From Nilaparvata lugens (taxonomy: Eukaryota; Arthropoda; Insecta; Hemiptera; Delphacidae): a DNA stretch of 64,000 nt. The stretch's first letter is position 1. Each line of letters opens with the position of its first letter. This document shows, piece by piece, positions 21,422 through 32,365 of the stretch. The DNA lies in the NCBI RefSeq assembly GCF_014356525.2, contig NC_052506.1:8983698-9047697 (forward strand). Reading direction: 5' to 3'. Position numbers and translations under genes: made by a program. The notes under the pieces are model-generated. The model had not been told where the DNA came from. It ran no database searches and saw only the letters and a program-made list of their open reading frames with translations.

Positions 21422-21605
21422 AGGTGGCATTCTATCCAAATGACTGCACCAGTTGCGTCTATTTTGAATAATCCTCTCATGCAGAGGAGCAACAGATAAA
21501 ACGGTCTTATATCAGTATTCCTGATTCTATCAACTCTAGTGCAGCCAAATACACTCCTTAGAAGCCTCATTTCTGCAGCTTGAATTCCACTGTATATAGT
21601 TATGT
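21422..21605 (-). pseudogene. RTE-like LINE, upstream half of the split copy
   Basis: Minus-strand translation gives AAEMRLLRSVFGCTRVDRIRN, matching AAEMRFLRSVFGCTRADRIRN of the LINE at 26033-27190. It ends exactly at the long-TIR element and continues at 17277. Frame breaks are present. Confidence 0.75.
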
Positions 21606-22002
21606 GATTTAATTTAATAGTGATGTGAAAATGATTTACCGAGAAAGTATTCTATCTTCATCCTTATTTAGAAGAATTTGTGAAAATACTACGGATCCAA
21701 TTCAAATGAGCAGTTTATTATCTATTATACTATTATTTGTTATACTTGATATAATCATGGAAGAATAAACAAGTAACGTAGAAACATAGAATATAACATA
21801 GAATAACGAGTAACGAAGGAAACATAATGATTTGATATAACATTTATTCAACACATTCAATCTTTCCAGTTGAGTTATGAGATGCGAAAATTGAATCTTT
21901 TTCTTTCAAGTGAAGCTGAAACTATTCTTCATAGTTTTCTCACCTATGTGGAGTTCTAGACTTGAACTCGAAATTCACCTGATTGGACAGGATAATCTCC
22001 TG

Positions 22003-22217
22003 TAGGTTCACGTTATAATGACAGTATTTGATCAACTTCGGTTTTGCTATCCTTGTCTATCATTCGACAAATCCGGTGGTACTATCATTTTCTAGGTCCA
22101 CAACGATGACAATTATGTTTTCGACAGTGTAGAAATATAATTAATTAATGCAGAGAATCGGCATCACTATTCTTCTACCTTTTTCCACTGCCATTATAAC
22201 GTGGACCACACTATAGC
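22003..22217. mobile_element. MITE M3, TIR CTATAGTGAGGTCCACGTTA
   Basis: The right end reads CCATTATAACGTGGACCACA then CTATAG. The left end is diverged (GTAGGTTCACGTTATAATGA). The middle has TGCTATCCTTGTCTATCATT. The clearest copy is 58626-58854; half copies lie at 38771-38905 and 39870-39960. Confidence 0.65.
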
Positions 22218-22778
22218 ACCAAAACTCCCCAATTCAATTCCTGTACACATCAAGATAATAGAAAACTGGAGAAAATTTAAACGCGCCGTTTAAAACTGGA
22301 AGACATAATGTAGAACAATAAAATGTGAGTTCACTTACCCAATATATTTGCACGTTCACTCTCAATCTTATTAAATTAAAGCTGCATTTAATGTATCCTA
22401 TACTATTAAAGATAGATGTTACATTACATCACATATAGAAGTGCTTTCTCATTGAATCTCTGATTCATACAATCCCAATGTATGATTGAATTATACTTGA
22501 AAAAAACAAGAAAAATATCAAGATCTACAAGGAATAGAGTTTATGTGGATAGATGAAATTCAGATTCAATCCTGTATGTGGACAAGCAAGCAAAATAAAA
22601 GCCATAATTAACGCGATTACCTTCATTATCAAACAATATGTTCAACTACCTAATTAAAATTTGTAAACAGTTTCTAACATTTCTTCAACAATGTTATGAA
22701 AAATAAATATGATAATATCCATTATATTGAAATGTATATTAATATACATTATATTATATTACATTGATTTCAAAATTT

Positions 22779-23041
22779 AAAATTTATAGTTGTCATTAGT
22801 TTTGAAGTGGAAATTGGACTTTTTGAAGTGAAAAGTGGAATCTTAACCTCATTCTTTTTTGAAACTTTTAGGCTAATTGTGAAAATTTGGGAGAAGACAA
22901 CAGACATAGCCCAAAACTGTCTTCTCCCAAATTTTCACAATTAGCCTAAAAGTTTCAAAAAAGAATGAGGTTAAGATTCCACTTTTCACTTCAAAAAGTC
23001 CAATTTCCACTTCAAAACTAATGACTAAACTATAAATTTTG
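22779..23041. repeat. Near-perfect palindrome, ~120-bp arms
   Basis: Arms 22779-22899 and 22919-23041 are reverse complements with only small differences (TTGTCATTAG against CTAATGACTAA). The spacer of ~20 bp reads through CAGACATAGCCCAAAAC. The arms contain the SINE-like family's core (GGGAGAAGACA, CCCAAATTTTCACAATT), so this may be an inverted duplication of part of one copy. Confidence 0.9.
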
Positions 23042-23634
23042 AAATTTTGAAATTTATATATTATAATTATGATTTGTGATTGTCAATAAATTATAAAGCA
23101 GCCTGTCTTATTATTCGAAGCAAATTATAGATGAATAACAATTTTCTAATCCCACAGATGTTCCAAAACTGCAAGTATTAATAATGGAGTGATTAGAATA
23201 ATGAAGATATTTTGATGATAGTTGGGATGCTGCGAACCCGAGAACAGAGGAAAGTTATGAGTAATTTTGAGCCAAGTTCTAGGGACTTGTTCAGGGAAAG
23301 AGAGAAATTGTAAGAGGAGAACGCCCGAGGTGGTTGAAACAAAGTTGCGGTTTACAGATTGCTTACGGGGCTGGGGCTGTTCATTATCAGTAATTCGTTT
23401 CTGTTGCAAACCAACGGCAGGCGGGGGCACGGCGCAGGGTAGGCAACCCACTTTACTTCACTTCACTTCATGTGCAAGGCCAGTGCAACATTTTCCAACA
23501 CTTCTGTCGATTCGAACAAGTCGATAACAAGTATCGATTCTATAAGTCTATAATAAGATTCCAACAAGTATCAAGTTAATACGCTTTTATCGATTAAGAG
23601 GACCATGAGTCATTATAGAATGACTGCATATAAT

Positions 23635-23899
23635 CATAGAGAAACAAAAGAAACAATATCCCATGGTGTTTATGTCGTAACTTTTACTGTTATTTCAAGC
23701 CGATAGTCCACATAGTTATTTCCCGTGAAGCTGTGTGACACTGGTAGTCTCTCATATTGTGCCGTTCATACACTCTCACCCCAACAAAACAGTAAAAATC
23801 GACAATAATCGACAGTAATCAGCTTGAGAAAACTATAAAAGTTACGACATAAACTCTCTATACCATGGGATATCTACTTACGCTATTGTTTCTCTATGA
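23635..23899. mobile_element. MITE M1, complete copy
   Basis: Ends CATAGAGAAACAAAAGAAAC and GCTATTGTTTCTCTATG. The inner arms hold GTTTATGTCGTAACTTTTAC and its inverse GTAAAAGTT-type block (here ATAAAAGTTACGACATAAAC). The centre has GCCGTTCATACACTCTCACC. It is noncoding, ~265 bp. Confidence 0.85.
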
Positions 23900-24290
23900 T
23901 ATAATTAAACGAGCGTTAGCGACTTCTCATTTTTGAATAACTGAAGGACAAAGTCGTTGTCCGTCTGTTTGTATGTTCTACAAAAACTTTGGAAAGAATT
24001 GATTAATCAGCTTCAAATTTTAAAAATGTATTCTTTGAACCTTTTCACAGATCAATTGAAGAAACATTGAAGATTCATTTTCTTGGAACTCTGTATCGAA
24101 ATCATGTATTACAAGACCACCTTCTCATTTAAAAAAATGAAATTTGGATTCATATGAGGGTCAAAGATTTTGAAGCAACAGAGTAATTTTTCATTTCAAG
24201 TAGGATCCCCAATGAAAACTACTGTCAAATTAGTCTTTCAAGAGAAATATTAAGCTGTTTTCATAATTTTTATCAACTCTGTATAATTGA

Positions 24291-24422
24291 AAGTTGCGGT
24301 TTTCAAAGATTACAATACAACAGTTCTTGAGCGAGTTCTTCAACCAAGGGGGTATAATTGAAAGTTGCGGTTTTCAAAGATTACGATACGACAGTTCTTG
24401 AGCGAGTTCTTCAACCAAGGGG
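24291..24422. repeat. 61-bp tandem duplication
   Basis: GTATAATTGAAAGTTGCGGT starts at 24291 and 24352. The units differ by a few bases (ACAATACAAC against ACGATACGAC). The preceding 23910-24290, with GTCGTTGTCCGTCTGTTTGT, looks like a dispersed-repeat remnant. Confidence 0.9.
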
Positions 24423-24606
24423 GTCACTAGTATAATCATAGAAAACTATAAAAATAGAATAAAAGTTGTTCACTTCCCTGTTGCATACTTTAATGTACAT
24501 ACAAGTTGTCTTTAGTATAAAACCTTTCATTGTTCTGCAAGTACATTTCTTTTTTGGTGCTGGAGAGTTTTATTGCATTCGAAAAATATCGATAAATTGC
24601 GAACTA

Positions 24607-24742
24607 TGGCCCGGTTGCACAAAAGCCGGTTAAATTTTAACCGTGATTAATTTGAGACTTTTTTGAGAAGACCACTTCGCTGATTGGTTCTCGTGGAATT
24701 AATCACGATTGAAATTTAACCGGTTTTTGTGCAACCGGCACT
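24607..24742. mobile_element. MITE M2, complete copy
   Basis: Ends GGCCCGGTTGCACAAAAGCC and GGTTTTTGTGCAACCGGCAC. The inner arms GTTAAATTTTAACCGTGATT and AATCACGATTGAAATTTAAC pair. ~136 bp. Confidence 0.85.
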
Positions 24743-24950
24743 ATGAATTTCTATTGGGAATAATCTTCATGTTGGAGAGTTTCAATACATATTGATAAAT
24801 TGCAAATGAATATAAATTGCAAATAAAAGAAACAAATATTGATAGATTGCAAATTATGAATTTTTATTGGAAATAATCTTAATAGAATGAAATGCCAGGA
24901 TCAACTTAGTCCTGTCAAGTAATCTACTTGTATTATTGACTTTCTTACAT

Positions 24951-25530
24951 TTATTCCACGCCTAACATCCGAGTTATTTTTGAAGAGAATAATTTTTTCC
25001 TGTACCTATCATACCGATGATAAATAATTTGATAATTCCCTTTTTGGATAAAACCCATGATATGTTGTATCATGTTTTGGAGGATGAACTGAAAGTGAGT
25101 TTGGGAAATCTTGTTGATGGAAACCATGAAATTCTTTTGGAAGGATGAGTATCTTTCAAGTTGATGAACAACTAACATTCTATGGAAAAGTATCAAAGTA
25201 TTTCATGACAAAATGACAAACATATTTGCTTAAAAATTCTAATTGAGTTCTGATTGATCGAATTTGTTGTTGGAATAACATCATAATATCAAATACACAT
25301 TGAACAGAACTTAACGTTCTACGATCGACAATTTTAAGGTCTAAAAAAATCACATCACTTTCTGAGGATTCGGCAAAAACAGTTTTGACTGTGAACGCAA
25401 GTGCATGAGAACTGATCATCACCACAAATGACAAATAGAAAACGAGAATAATAGTCATAGACACACTTTGAAATATACTATTATGACAAAACGGTGAGGC
25501 ACATTTGGCAGTCGAGCTATGCACATGCAT
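24951..25530 (-). other. Two adjacent unrecognised minus-strand ORFs
   Basis: Frames 25530-25180 (116 codons) and 25196-24951 (81 codons) lie in different phases. The first has a hydrophobic stretch (IILVFYLSFVVMISSHALAF, residues ~28-47) that could be a membrane segment. I recognise neither, see no splice signals tying them to a gene, and find no repeat partner. A degraded gene exon is possible but unsupported. Confidence 0.2.
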
Positions 25531-25539
25531 GAGTCAATT

Positions 25540-26020
25540 TCAATAGGAACACATTCCATTTTTAACGTCCTTTATAGATGACATTTCAGATGCTAAGTAC
25601 CCGGGATAATGCTTTTTTATCACGTGACTCGAACGCATATTATTCTAGCATCTCACTTTTGTTCACTATTCAACCTGATTTCGGATTCTTGAGCGATTGC
25701 GACCACCACGCAAGCACGCACGCACCCACGCAAACACGCGACAAGTGTGAAAAAGCACAGCTGTAAAGTTGTGCACGAGAAGGTATCATACGTTACGACC
25801 AATACAGTTCCACAGTGTCAAGACCGTCTTCAAAATGTGCTCTGTCATCCATATATATAGTTACTGTACACGTCTTCCTTTCTCTTTCTCTCCAGAAGGA
25901 GCGAATTTTACAAACCCAATATTCCTACAGTGATAACCAACGTCTTATCAATTGAGTCCTAACTGCTAATATCCAAATAAAAATAAAATTTATAAATATA
26001 ACCTTTAGGAAAAAGTTTAA
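25540..26020. other. No gene seen
   Basis: Single-copy sequence including a CACGCACGCACCCACGC run near 25710-25735 and a short CTCTTTCTCTCTCC tract near 25880. There is no supported feature. Confidence 0.35.
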
Positions 26021-26032
26021 AGAAAAATAATC

Positions 26033-27190
26033 TTCTTCTTCTTCTTCTTCACTTCAAGGATTAGGTTTGTTAAAGAACCTGATCCGGCACCCATCTTTTC
26101 CTCGGTCTTCCCACGTCTCTTTTCCCAGTAGGTTTATAGCATTTAGCCTCCAAAGGTATTCGTCCAGGAGGCATTCTATTCAAATGACTGCACCAATTTA
26201 TTCTGTTTTGAATGATTTTTCCATGTGAAGGTGTAACAGATAAAGCTCTTCTTATCTCCTCATTTCTGATTCTATCTGCTCTAGTGCAGCCAAACACACT
26301 TCTTAGAAACCTCATTTCTGCAGCTTGAATCTTGCTGTCTACGTGTGTGGATCCAATTCTCACTTCCGTAAAGCAGCGTTGGTACAGCGATGGTATTGAA
26401 GAATTTGATTCTAGTATCCTGCCTTGTTTTATTTTTGAGGTTTCTATGAATATTGCCACATATTCGTTGGAACTTTGATACTTTGTTATGAATATCTTTA
26501 TCTGTATCATAGGTTACATCATTGCCGAGATAATTGAAATTTTTCACCTGTTCTATTATCTTCCCATTCAATTCTATCTTGGTTCTGGATGGATATTTAC
26601 CTTTGAAAGCCATTGATTTTGTTTTCTTAGCTGATATCTTTAAATTATATTTCTGAGAAACTCTGTCCAGCATAAACATCGCTTTCTGTAAGGCGTCCTC
26701 ATTCTCTTGAATTATTGTAAGGTCATCTGCATACATGATTGAGTTAACAGATGTATGGGCTGATAGCTGTATACCTGAGTCAGCCAAATTTTTCCATGTT
26801 CGTAACATGTCGTCCACGTAAATATTAAATAATGTCGGAGATATACAGCATCCTTGCCTTACACCCTTGTTTATATCAATGACCTTACTCAAACCGTCCT
26901 TTACTTGTAAACGTATAGTCGTTTTACATATAGGCTCTGCAAAGATTGAATTATATGCTTGGGATATCCTCTCGAATCCAGAATTGACCATAGTAAGTTG
27001 CGATTTACTGAATCAAAAGCCTTTGTGAAGTCTATAAAAGCTAAGTGTGTCTCTAGATTATATTCTCTTCGTTTTGATATAATTTGATTCAAAGCGAAAA
27101 CTGCATCAGTGCATGACCTACCTTTTCGGAAGCCCATCTGTTCTTCCAGGAGAAGTACATCAGTGATTATTTTCAATCTATTGTTTAAAA
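26033..27190 (-). pseudogene. RTE-like LINE, 5'-truncated reverse transcriptase, 10-bp TSD
   Basis: Minus-strand frames in three phases together encode the 3' two-thirds of a non-LTR reverse transcriptase. Visible are EQMGFRKGRSCTDAVF and AFIDFTKAFDSVNRNLLW (27176-26960), VRQGCCISPTLFNIYVDD, and the catalytic IMYADDLTII box near 26720-26750. Further on are FNYLGNDV, LLYGSENW and the C-terminal AAEMRFLRSVFGCTRADRI then GRPRKRW. Frameshifts near 26900-26990 and 26300-26350 make it a pseudogene. The tail is (GAA)n. AAAAATAATC flanks both ends (26023-26032 and 27191-27200), consistent with target-primed insertion. The endonuclease domain is absent. Clade is inferred from motif style. Confidence 0.85.
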
Positions 27191-27327
27191 AAAAATAATC
27201 CGCCCCAAAAAAAATTATAACTAAAATTAGTGTTATAAAAATTATATTAGTGTATTCAGATAAAAAAATAAACGAAAAATTAAAAGAACTATATTCTGTA
27301 TTAAACCCAGAATGAACATGGAATTGT

Positions 27328-27483
27328 TTATCTCTTCCTGTATAGGGCTACTTTTTATAGAAATAGGAAGAAAAATAAAAATCTCAATACCCTTTGTGGG
27401 TACTTGAAAATGGCATCAATGTCCGAAACATGTTGTGATTAAATAATTCATAAAGGGTAATGAGATTTTTATTTTTCTTTCTT
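27328..27483. mobile_element. Palindromic PLE-tail element, 11-bp TSD
   Basis: 156 bp between CATGGAATTGT repeats (27317-27327 and 27484-27494). It begins TTATCTCTTCCTGTATAGGG. The arms AAAAATAAAAATCTCAATAC and its inverse enclose GAAAATGGCATCAATGTCCG then AAACATGTTGTGATTAAAT. Confidence 0.75.
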
Positions 27484-28603
27484 CATGGAATTGTGTATGG
27501 AAAACTTCGTTCAGGAAAAACGTGTAGCCTTCACCGTGTAATGATTTCGAAATGTGGGAATCAATGATAATAATAATTCTATCACTTTTCTAAATAGTTT
27601 GCATAGGACTTTAACATTCCATTTCAGGTGAAAATGAAATGCGAGCCTCATTAAGAAATCGCAGTAAGATGACTATAATATTGATACTGTCTCTATTGAA
27701 GATATGAAGATAATGATTTTATCACTTTTCTAAATATTTTGCATAGGACTTTAACATTCCATTTCAAGTGGAAATGAAATGCGAGCCTCATTAAGAAATC
27801 GCAGTAAGATGACTATAATATTGATACTGTCTCTATTGAAGATATGAAGGTGATCCTACTTGTAAAAAACCTTAGCAGAGAAATTATCCCCCTTATTCAA
27901 CTGGAGTAATACGGCAAAACTTCATTGATTTTGAAAAAAACGTCAAGGATAAAATGATAAAATGACAGATATTTGTATTCGCAAGTTATAGGACGTTCAG
28001 TGAGAGCCGGAAGAACACAAACAATCACAAGAAAATTAATTCTAGAAGCTTTAAAATACTGTATATGAAGACAAAGAGTCTAAGAAAGTGGAGATTGATA
28101 ACTTATATTCGTGATTGACAAGAACCTTCTTATAAAACTCTTTTTCTTTGTAACTACACACCCACATACATGACTTGAAAAAAGTTATTTTGTGAATCTT
28201 CACCAAAAGTATAATCAATAGTTAGTTATTATCTATTTATTTATTTAGCGTTACACTGTGGCAATAACATAACAAATATAAAGCTTATGAGTCTCAAATG
28301 CCTAGATATACACTGTATATTTTCAAATTCTTTGAGATGTTGTGTAGTTTTCGCTCGGGAGAACATAAGTTTGTTTGACCGCCATTTGCTAATCCATTTA
28401 GCGTTACCCAATGTGCACCATGGAGGCGAACTAGCGTTACACATATTCAAATTAAAAATCGGATTACTGGAACAATTTTGAGGTTAAAGAAGGTTGAAAC
28501 TCAATTATATCACAGAAAAAACATTGTAAAATAATAATTATTATTAAACGAAAAATTAAAAGAACTATATTCTGTATTAAACCCAGAATGAACATGGAAT
28601 TGT

Positions 28604-28759
28604 TTATCTCTTCCTGTATAGGGCTACTTTTTATAGAAATAGGAAAAAAAATAAAAATCTCAATACCCTTTGTGGGTACTTGAAAATGGCATCAATGTTC
28701 GAAACATGTTGTGATTAAATAATTCATAAAGGGTACTGAGATTTTTATTTTTCTTTCTT
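28604..28759. mobile_element. Palindromic PLE-tail element, duplicated copy
   Basis: The counterpart of 27328-27483 in the second duplication unit, with TSDs at 28593-28603 and 28760-28770. It was carried along by the duplication rather than inserted independently. Confidence 0.75.
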
Positions 28760-29686
28760 CATGGAATTGTGTATGGAAAACTCCGTTCAGGAAAAAGTGT
28801 AGCCTTTACAGTGTAATGATTTTGAAATGCGGAAATCAATGATAATAATAATTCTATCACTTTTCTAAATAGTTTGCATAGGACTCCAACATTCCACTTC
28901 AAGTGAAAGTGGAATGCGAGCCTCATTAAGAAATCGCAGTAAGATGACTATAATATTGATACTGTATCTATTATAGATATGAAGATGTTCCTACTTGTAA
29001 AAAACCTTAGCAGAGAAATTATCCCCCTTATTCAACTGGAGTAATACGACAAAACTTCATTGATTTTGAAAAAAAAACGTCAAGGATAGAATGATAAAAT
29101 GACAGATATTTGTATTCGCAAGTTATAGGACGTTCAGTGAGAGCCGGAAGAACACAAACAATCACAAGAAAATTAATTATAGAAGCTTTAATACTGTATA
29201 TGAAGACAAAGAATCTAAGAAAGTGGAGATTGATAACTCATATTCGTGATTGACAACAACCTTCTTATACAACTATTTTCCATTACAACACACCCACATG
29301 CCTTGAAACAAATTAATTTTGTAAATCTATGAATATTCACCAAAAGTATAAGCAATAGTTAGTTATTATCTATTTATTTATTTAGCGTTACACTGTGGCA
29401 GATACATAACAAATATATAGCTCATGAGTCTCAAAAGCCTAGATATACACTGTATATTTTCAAATTCTTTGAGATGTTGGGTAGTTTTCGGTCAGAACAG
29501 AAGTTTGTTTGACCGCCATTTGCTAATCCATTTAGCGTTACCCAATGTGCACCATGGAGGCGAACTAGCGTCACACATACTCAAGTTAAAAATCGGATTA
29601 CTGGAACAATTTTGAGGTTAAAGAAGGTTGAAACTCAATTATATCACAGAAAAAACATTGTAAAATAATTATTATTATTTATTTAT

Positions 29687-29775
29687 TAAACGAAAATCCA
29701 AATTGAATGCTGTATTGAAGTCTCCGGGGTGAATTACATCATTTAATTTGGATTTTCGTTTAATAATAATTGATT
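29687..29775. mobile_element. SINE 3'-end palindrome (TTGGATTTTCGTTTAATAAT)
   Basis: The left edge ATTAAACGAAAATCCAAATT is the inverse of the right edge AATTTGGATTTTCGTTTAAT. Between them is TCCGGGGTGAATTACATCAT. The right part matches the end of the SINE at 29873-30075; further copies lie near 33265-33345. Confidence 0.55.
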
Positions 29776-29872
29776 CATTAGCATTCAAATAATTGCAATA
29801 TCTTAGTAATTTCCAACTGTAGACTGGCTGGCCGCTATGGCTTCGTATAAAATGGGCGCTGCTATCCAGAGA

Positions 29873-30075
29873 TTGTCAGTTTGGTGTAAGGGTAAGCATT
29901 CCTGACCGGCAATTAGGAGGTACTGGGTTCGATTCCCGGGGCTGACAAATAAATTTAGAAGTGCTCATCGAATTTCCATCTAGCTGTTTACCCTGTTGTC
30001 AATATTTGCAGTAGCAGAAATCTTCGGGGTGGATTAGAGCATTCAGTTTGGATTTTCGTTTAATAATGATAATTA
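29873..30075 (+). mobile_element. tRNA-derived SINE with intact-looking tRNA head
   Basis: The head (29873-29948) can be folded as a tRNA. Its acceptor strands TTGTCAG and CTGACAA pair fully. The anticodon stem CCTGA/TTAGG holds a 7-base loop, CCGGCAA. The T arm CTGGG-TTCGATT-CCCGG follows, and the B-box GGTTCGATTCC is good. Position 33 is C rather than U and there are two extra bases before the acceptor strand, so it is unlikely to be a functional tRNA. The body runs to GGATTTTCGTTTAATAATGA. Confidence 0.6.
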
Positions 30076-30269
30076 ATTCATTAGCATTTGAATAATTGCA
30101 ATAACTCAGTAATTTCCATCTGTAGATTGTAAAATAAGTTGGTTATTTATTATTACTATCGATATTTAGCATGTTAATGTTTTAGAAAATCAACCAATGC
30201 AAGTGCATTACTCCTAGAATCTGACCCAGTTATTCAATCTTTGAAAGGCTATATAAAATTCAATACTGG

Positions 30270-30607
30270 ATAATGTTGTGAATTATAAAGGGAACCAAGA
30301 ATCCAACAGGCTGGTTAGAGAAGACAGAAAAAGACAGAGAAAAGCTTCCAGCTGAGAAAAGAAGGCCAACGACAAGAGAATGGAAAAAACAAGATGAAGA
30401 GGGAAGGGTTGGGGGTGGGGTATTATACTTTGGACATATTGATGGATTACTCCATCTTTGCCAGGGAGAGCAAGTAAGTACTATCACAGTGACTCCTCAC
30501 GCTGATGTTAGCTGCAGCTTGGGTTCACTGTTCACTGTTAGTGGTTAATGAAGTGGGGTCCATCAATTCTTCAGCAGGCAGACTGGTGACAACAACAAGT
30601 GAATCAA
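30270..30607. other. Single-copy purine-rich stretch
   Basis: Contains AGAAGACAGAAAAAGACAGA and GGGTTGGGGGTGGGGTATT tracts. Two ORFs (75 codons minus, 79 plus) depend on these tracts and the CA repeat; neither is recognised. Confidence 0.3.
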
Positions 30608-30609
30608 CA

Positions 30610-30676
<67 letters not shown>
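30608..30676. repeat. (CA)n microsatellite
   Basis: About 34 uninterrupted CA dinucleotides followed by CATCTACC. Confidence 0.97.
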
Positions 30677-31543
30677 CTACCACAGATCACCATTATCGAT
30701 ACATTTACTCCTCTTCTTTAGTGCTTCTTTCCCCTGACTCCTAGCCGTTCTTACAATTTCCCAACAGAGATTTCAAAAATCTGGTGTGGCGCATTCACAC
30801 AACTTTCCTTACCGTTGATCACCTGACACTAGTGTTCACTTCTCTTCCTTTTACTTTGTGGTGTAGTTAAGTTTCTGGTCACTCAGTTTATGGAACATTT
30901 TCTATGGACAAGAACCACCAACCTACAGACTGAATAATCTGGTCACTCACTCACACAACTTTCCTTGCCGTTATGAAATTGATCACCTGACGCTAGTGTT
31001 CACGCGCATCTCAAGTCTACTATTCAAAGATCTGAGCCAGCTGGTAACAGGACAATAACGCTGGAGACACACGAGGTATGCTATCTCTTCATAGTGAATG
31101 ATTTAATAGAATCAAGCGTTGCCAATAGTTTGCAATTGAGTAATAACATTTTCTCAAATTTCGTCTTATTTTGAATTCTAGGTGAAAATATTACTGAACA
31201 TTAATTGTAGAGATTTTCATGCTCAATCTTTTCCACTTGAATCTTTTTGTTTGAATTGTATCTGAAGCCTGATAATTGAGAATCTAAAATCAAACTTTGC
31301 ATAGATAATGCGGAGCTTCTGAAAATTTTACAGATATGAGACTTGTGGCAGTTGATAGAGCTTATCAATGACCATTTTAGGTATGAATTTGATCAAAATA
31401 GTTGAAGCCGTTTTCGGGAAAATCGTGAAAACCCCGGTTTTGAGTCAATGTCGATGTCATGATCACAAAGGCTGCCAGAATCCATGAAGAGACTCTACAT
31501 AATCATCAGAACATCCAAGCTCTACACTTCATTGACAACTATA

Positions 31544-32118
31544 AGGCTAGGCGCACACTAGTTAGTCAAGACAAGACAAGACATGATCATCACAGACACG
31601 TTTCGTCACAATACTTCACATTGTTGCTTATGACGCAACACACACTGATTAGTCATTGCAATTAGACATGTCAACTATGTGAAGTATTGTGACTGAACGT
31701 GTCTGATCATATTTTGTCTTGTCTTGACTAACTGGTGTGCGCCTAGCCTCGCTAGAAGTCAAGACAAGACATGATCAGATACGTTTATTTATTTATTTAA
31801 TTATTTATTTATTTGAATAAATAAAAATAAACTATTTTTAAACGATTAGTCATTGCAATTAGACATGTCTTTATAAGCAACTATGTAAAGTATTGTGACT
31901 GAACGTGTCTGATCATGTCTTGTCTTGACTGACAGGTGTGAGCCTAGCCTCGCTAGTAGTCAAGACAAGACATGATCAGATACGTTTAGTCACAATACAT
32001 CACATTGTTGCTTATCACGCAACTCACACTGTCAACTAACATTAGACATGTCTTTATAAGCGAATATGTGAAGTATTGTGACTAAACGTGACTAGTCTTG
32101 TCTTGACTAACCGGTGTT
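31544..32118. mobile_element. Three tandem copies of a MITE, TIR AGGCTAGGCGCACACTAG
   Basis: Unit 1 (31544-31749) has full inverted ends, AGGCTAGGCGCACACTAGTT and AACTGGTGTGCGCCTAGCCT. Units 2 (~31751-31951) and 3 (~31952-32118) follow directly and start inside the TIR at AGTCAAGACAAGACATGATC. Unit 2 contains an ATTT expansion (31783-31830). Shared inner blocks are GCAATTAGACATGTC and GAAGTATTGTGACTGAACGT. Confidence 0.85.
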
Positions 32119-32189
32119 CTGCCAGCCAATTTCAGAGAGGAGACTGAAAAAGAAGAAGCCTACAGACCTCATGTGAATGTAGCAGAGTG

Positions 32190-32365
32190 ATACTGGAAAA
32201 TTGGACAAAGATCATGAAGTGTAAACATAACCTATTTTTGGACAATTTCTATCTAAATTTGGGAAAGGAACAGTTTTGGGCTTAAAGCCTGTTGTTCCTT
32301 CCCTAAACATTCATAGTTGAAAATGATATTGTAGCCTATGTATCAATGTATAAATAAATAATCAA
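32190..32365 (+). repeat. SINE-like dispersed repeat, plus orientation
   Basis: The best-preserved plus-sense copy: AACATAACCTATTTTTGGAC, then ATCTAAATTTGGGAAAGGAA, then CAGTTTTGGGCTTAAAGCCT, then GTTGTTCCTTCCC, with tail TATAAATAAATAATC. No obvious A/B promoter boxes were seen. Confidence 0.5.

Larger units (their letters stand above)
27271..29690. repeat. Tandem duplication, ~1.28-kb and ~1.14-kb units
   Basis: AACGAAAAATTAAAAGAACT occurs at 27271 and 28547, and the ~1.1 kb that follow run in parallel to ATCACAGAAAAAACATTGTA. Unit 1 is longer because of an internal 140-bp duplication (ATCACTTTTCTAAATA at 27581 and 27721). Each unit carries the same PLE-tail insertion. The similar 63-64 codon ORFs at 28287 and 29424 differ mostly by amino-acid-changing substitutions, so they are probably not a gene. 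Confidence 0.9.

Noticed and set aside
25180..25530. 116-codon ORF as a chemoreceptor exon
   Set aside because: One hydrophobic stretch is not enough; no receptor signature motif or splice context could be seen.
28287..29615. Paired 63-64 codon ORFs in the two duplication units, as a possible small gene family
   Set aside because: The differences between them are mostly amino-acid-changing (Cys to Ser, Cys to Trp, Leu to Ser, Phe to Leu). There is no sign of protein-level conservation, and the surrounding noncoding DNA is equally similar.
30505..30744. 79-codon ORF with a Thr-His run
   Set aside because: It is generated by the CA microsatellite.
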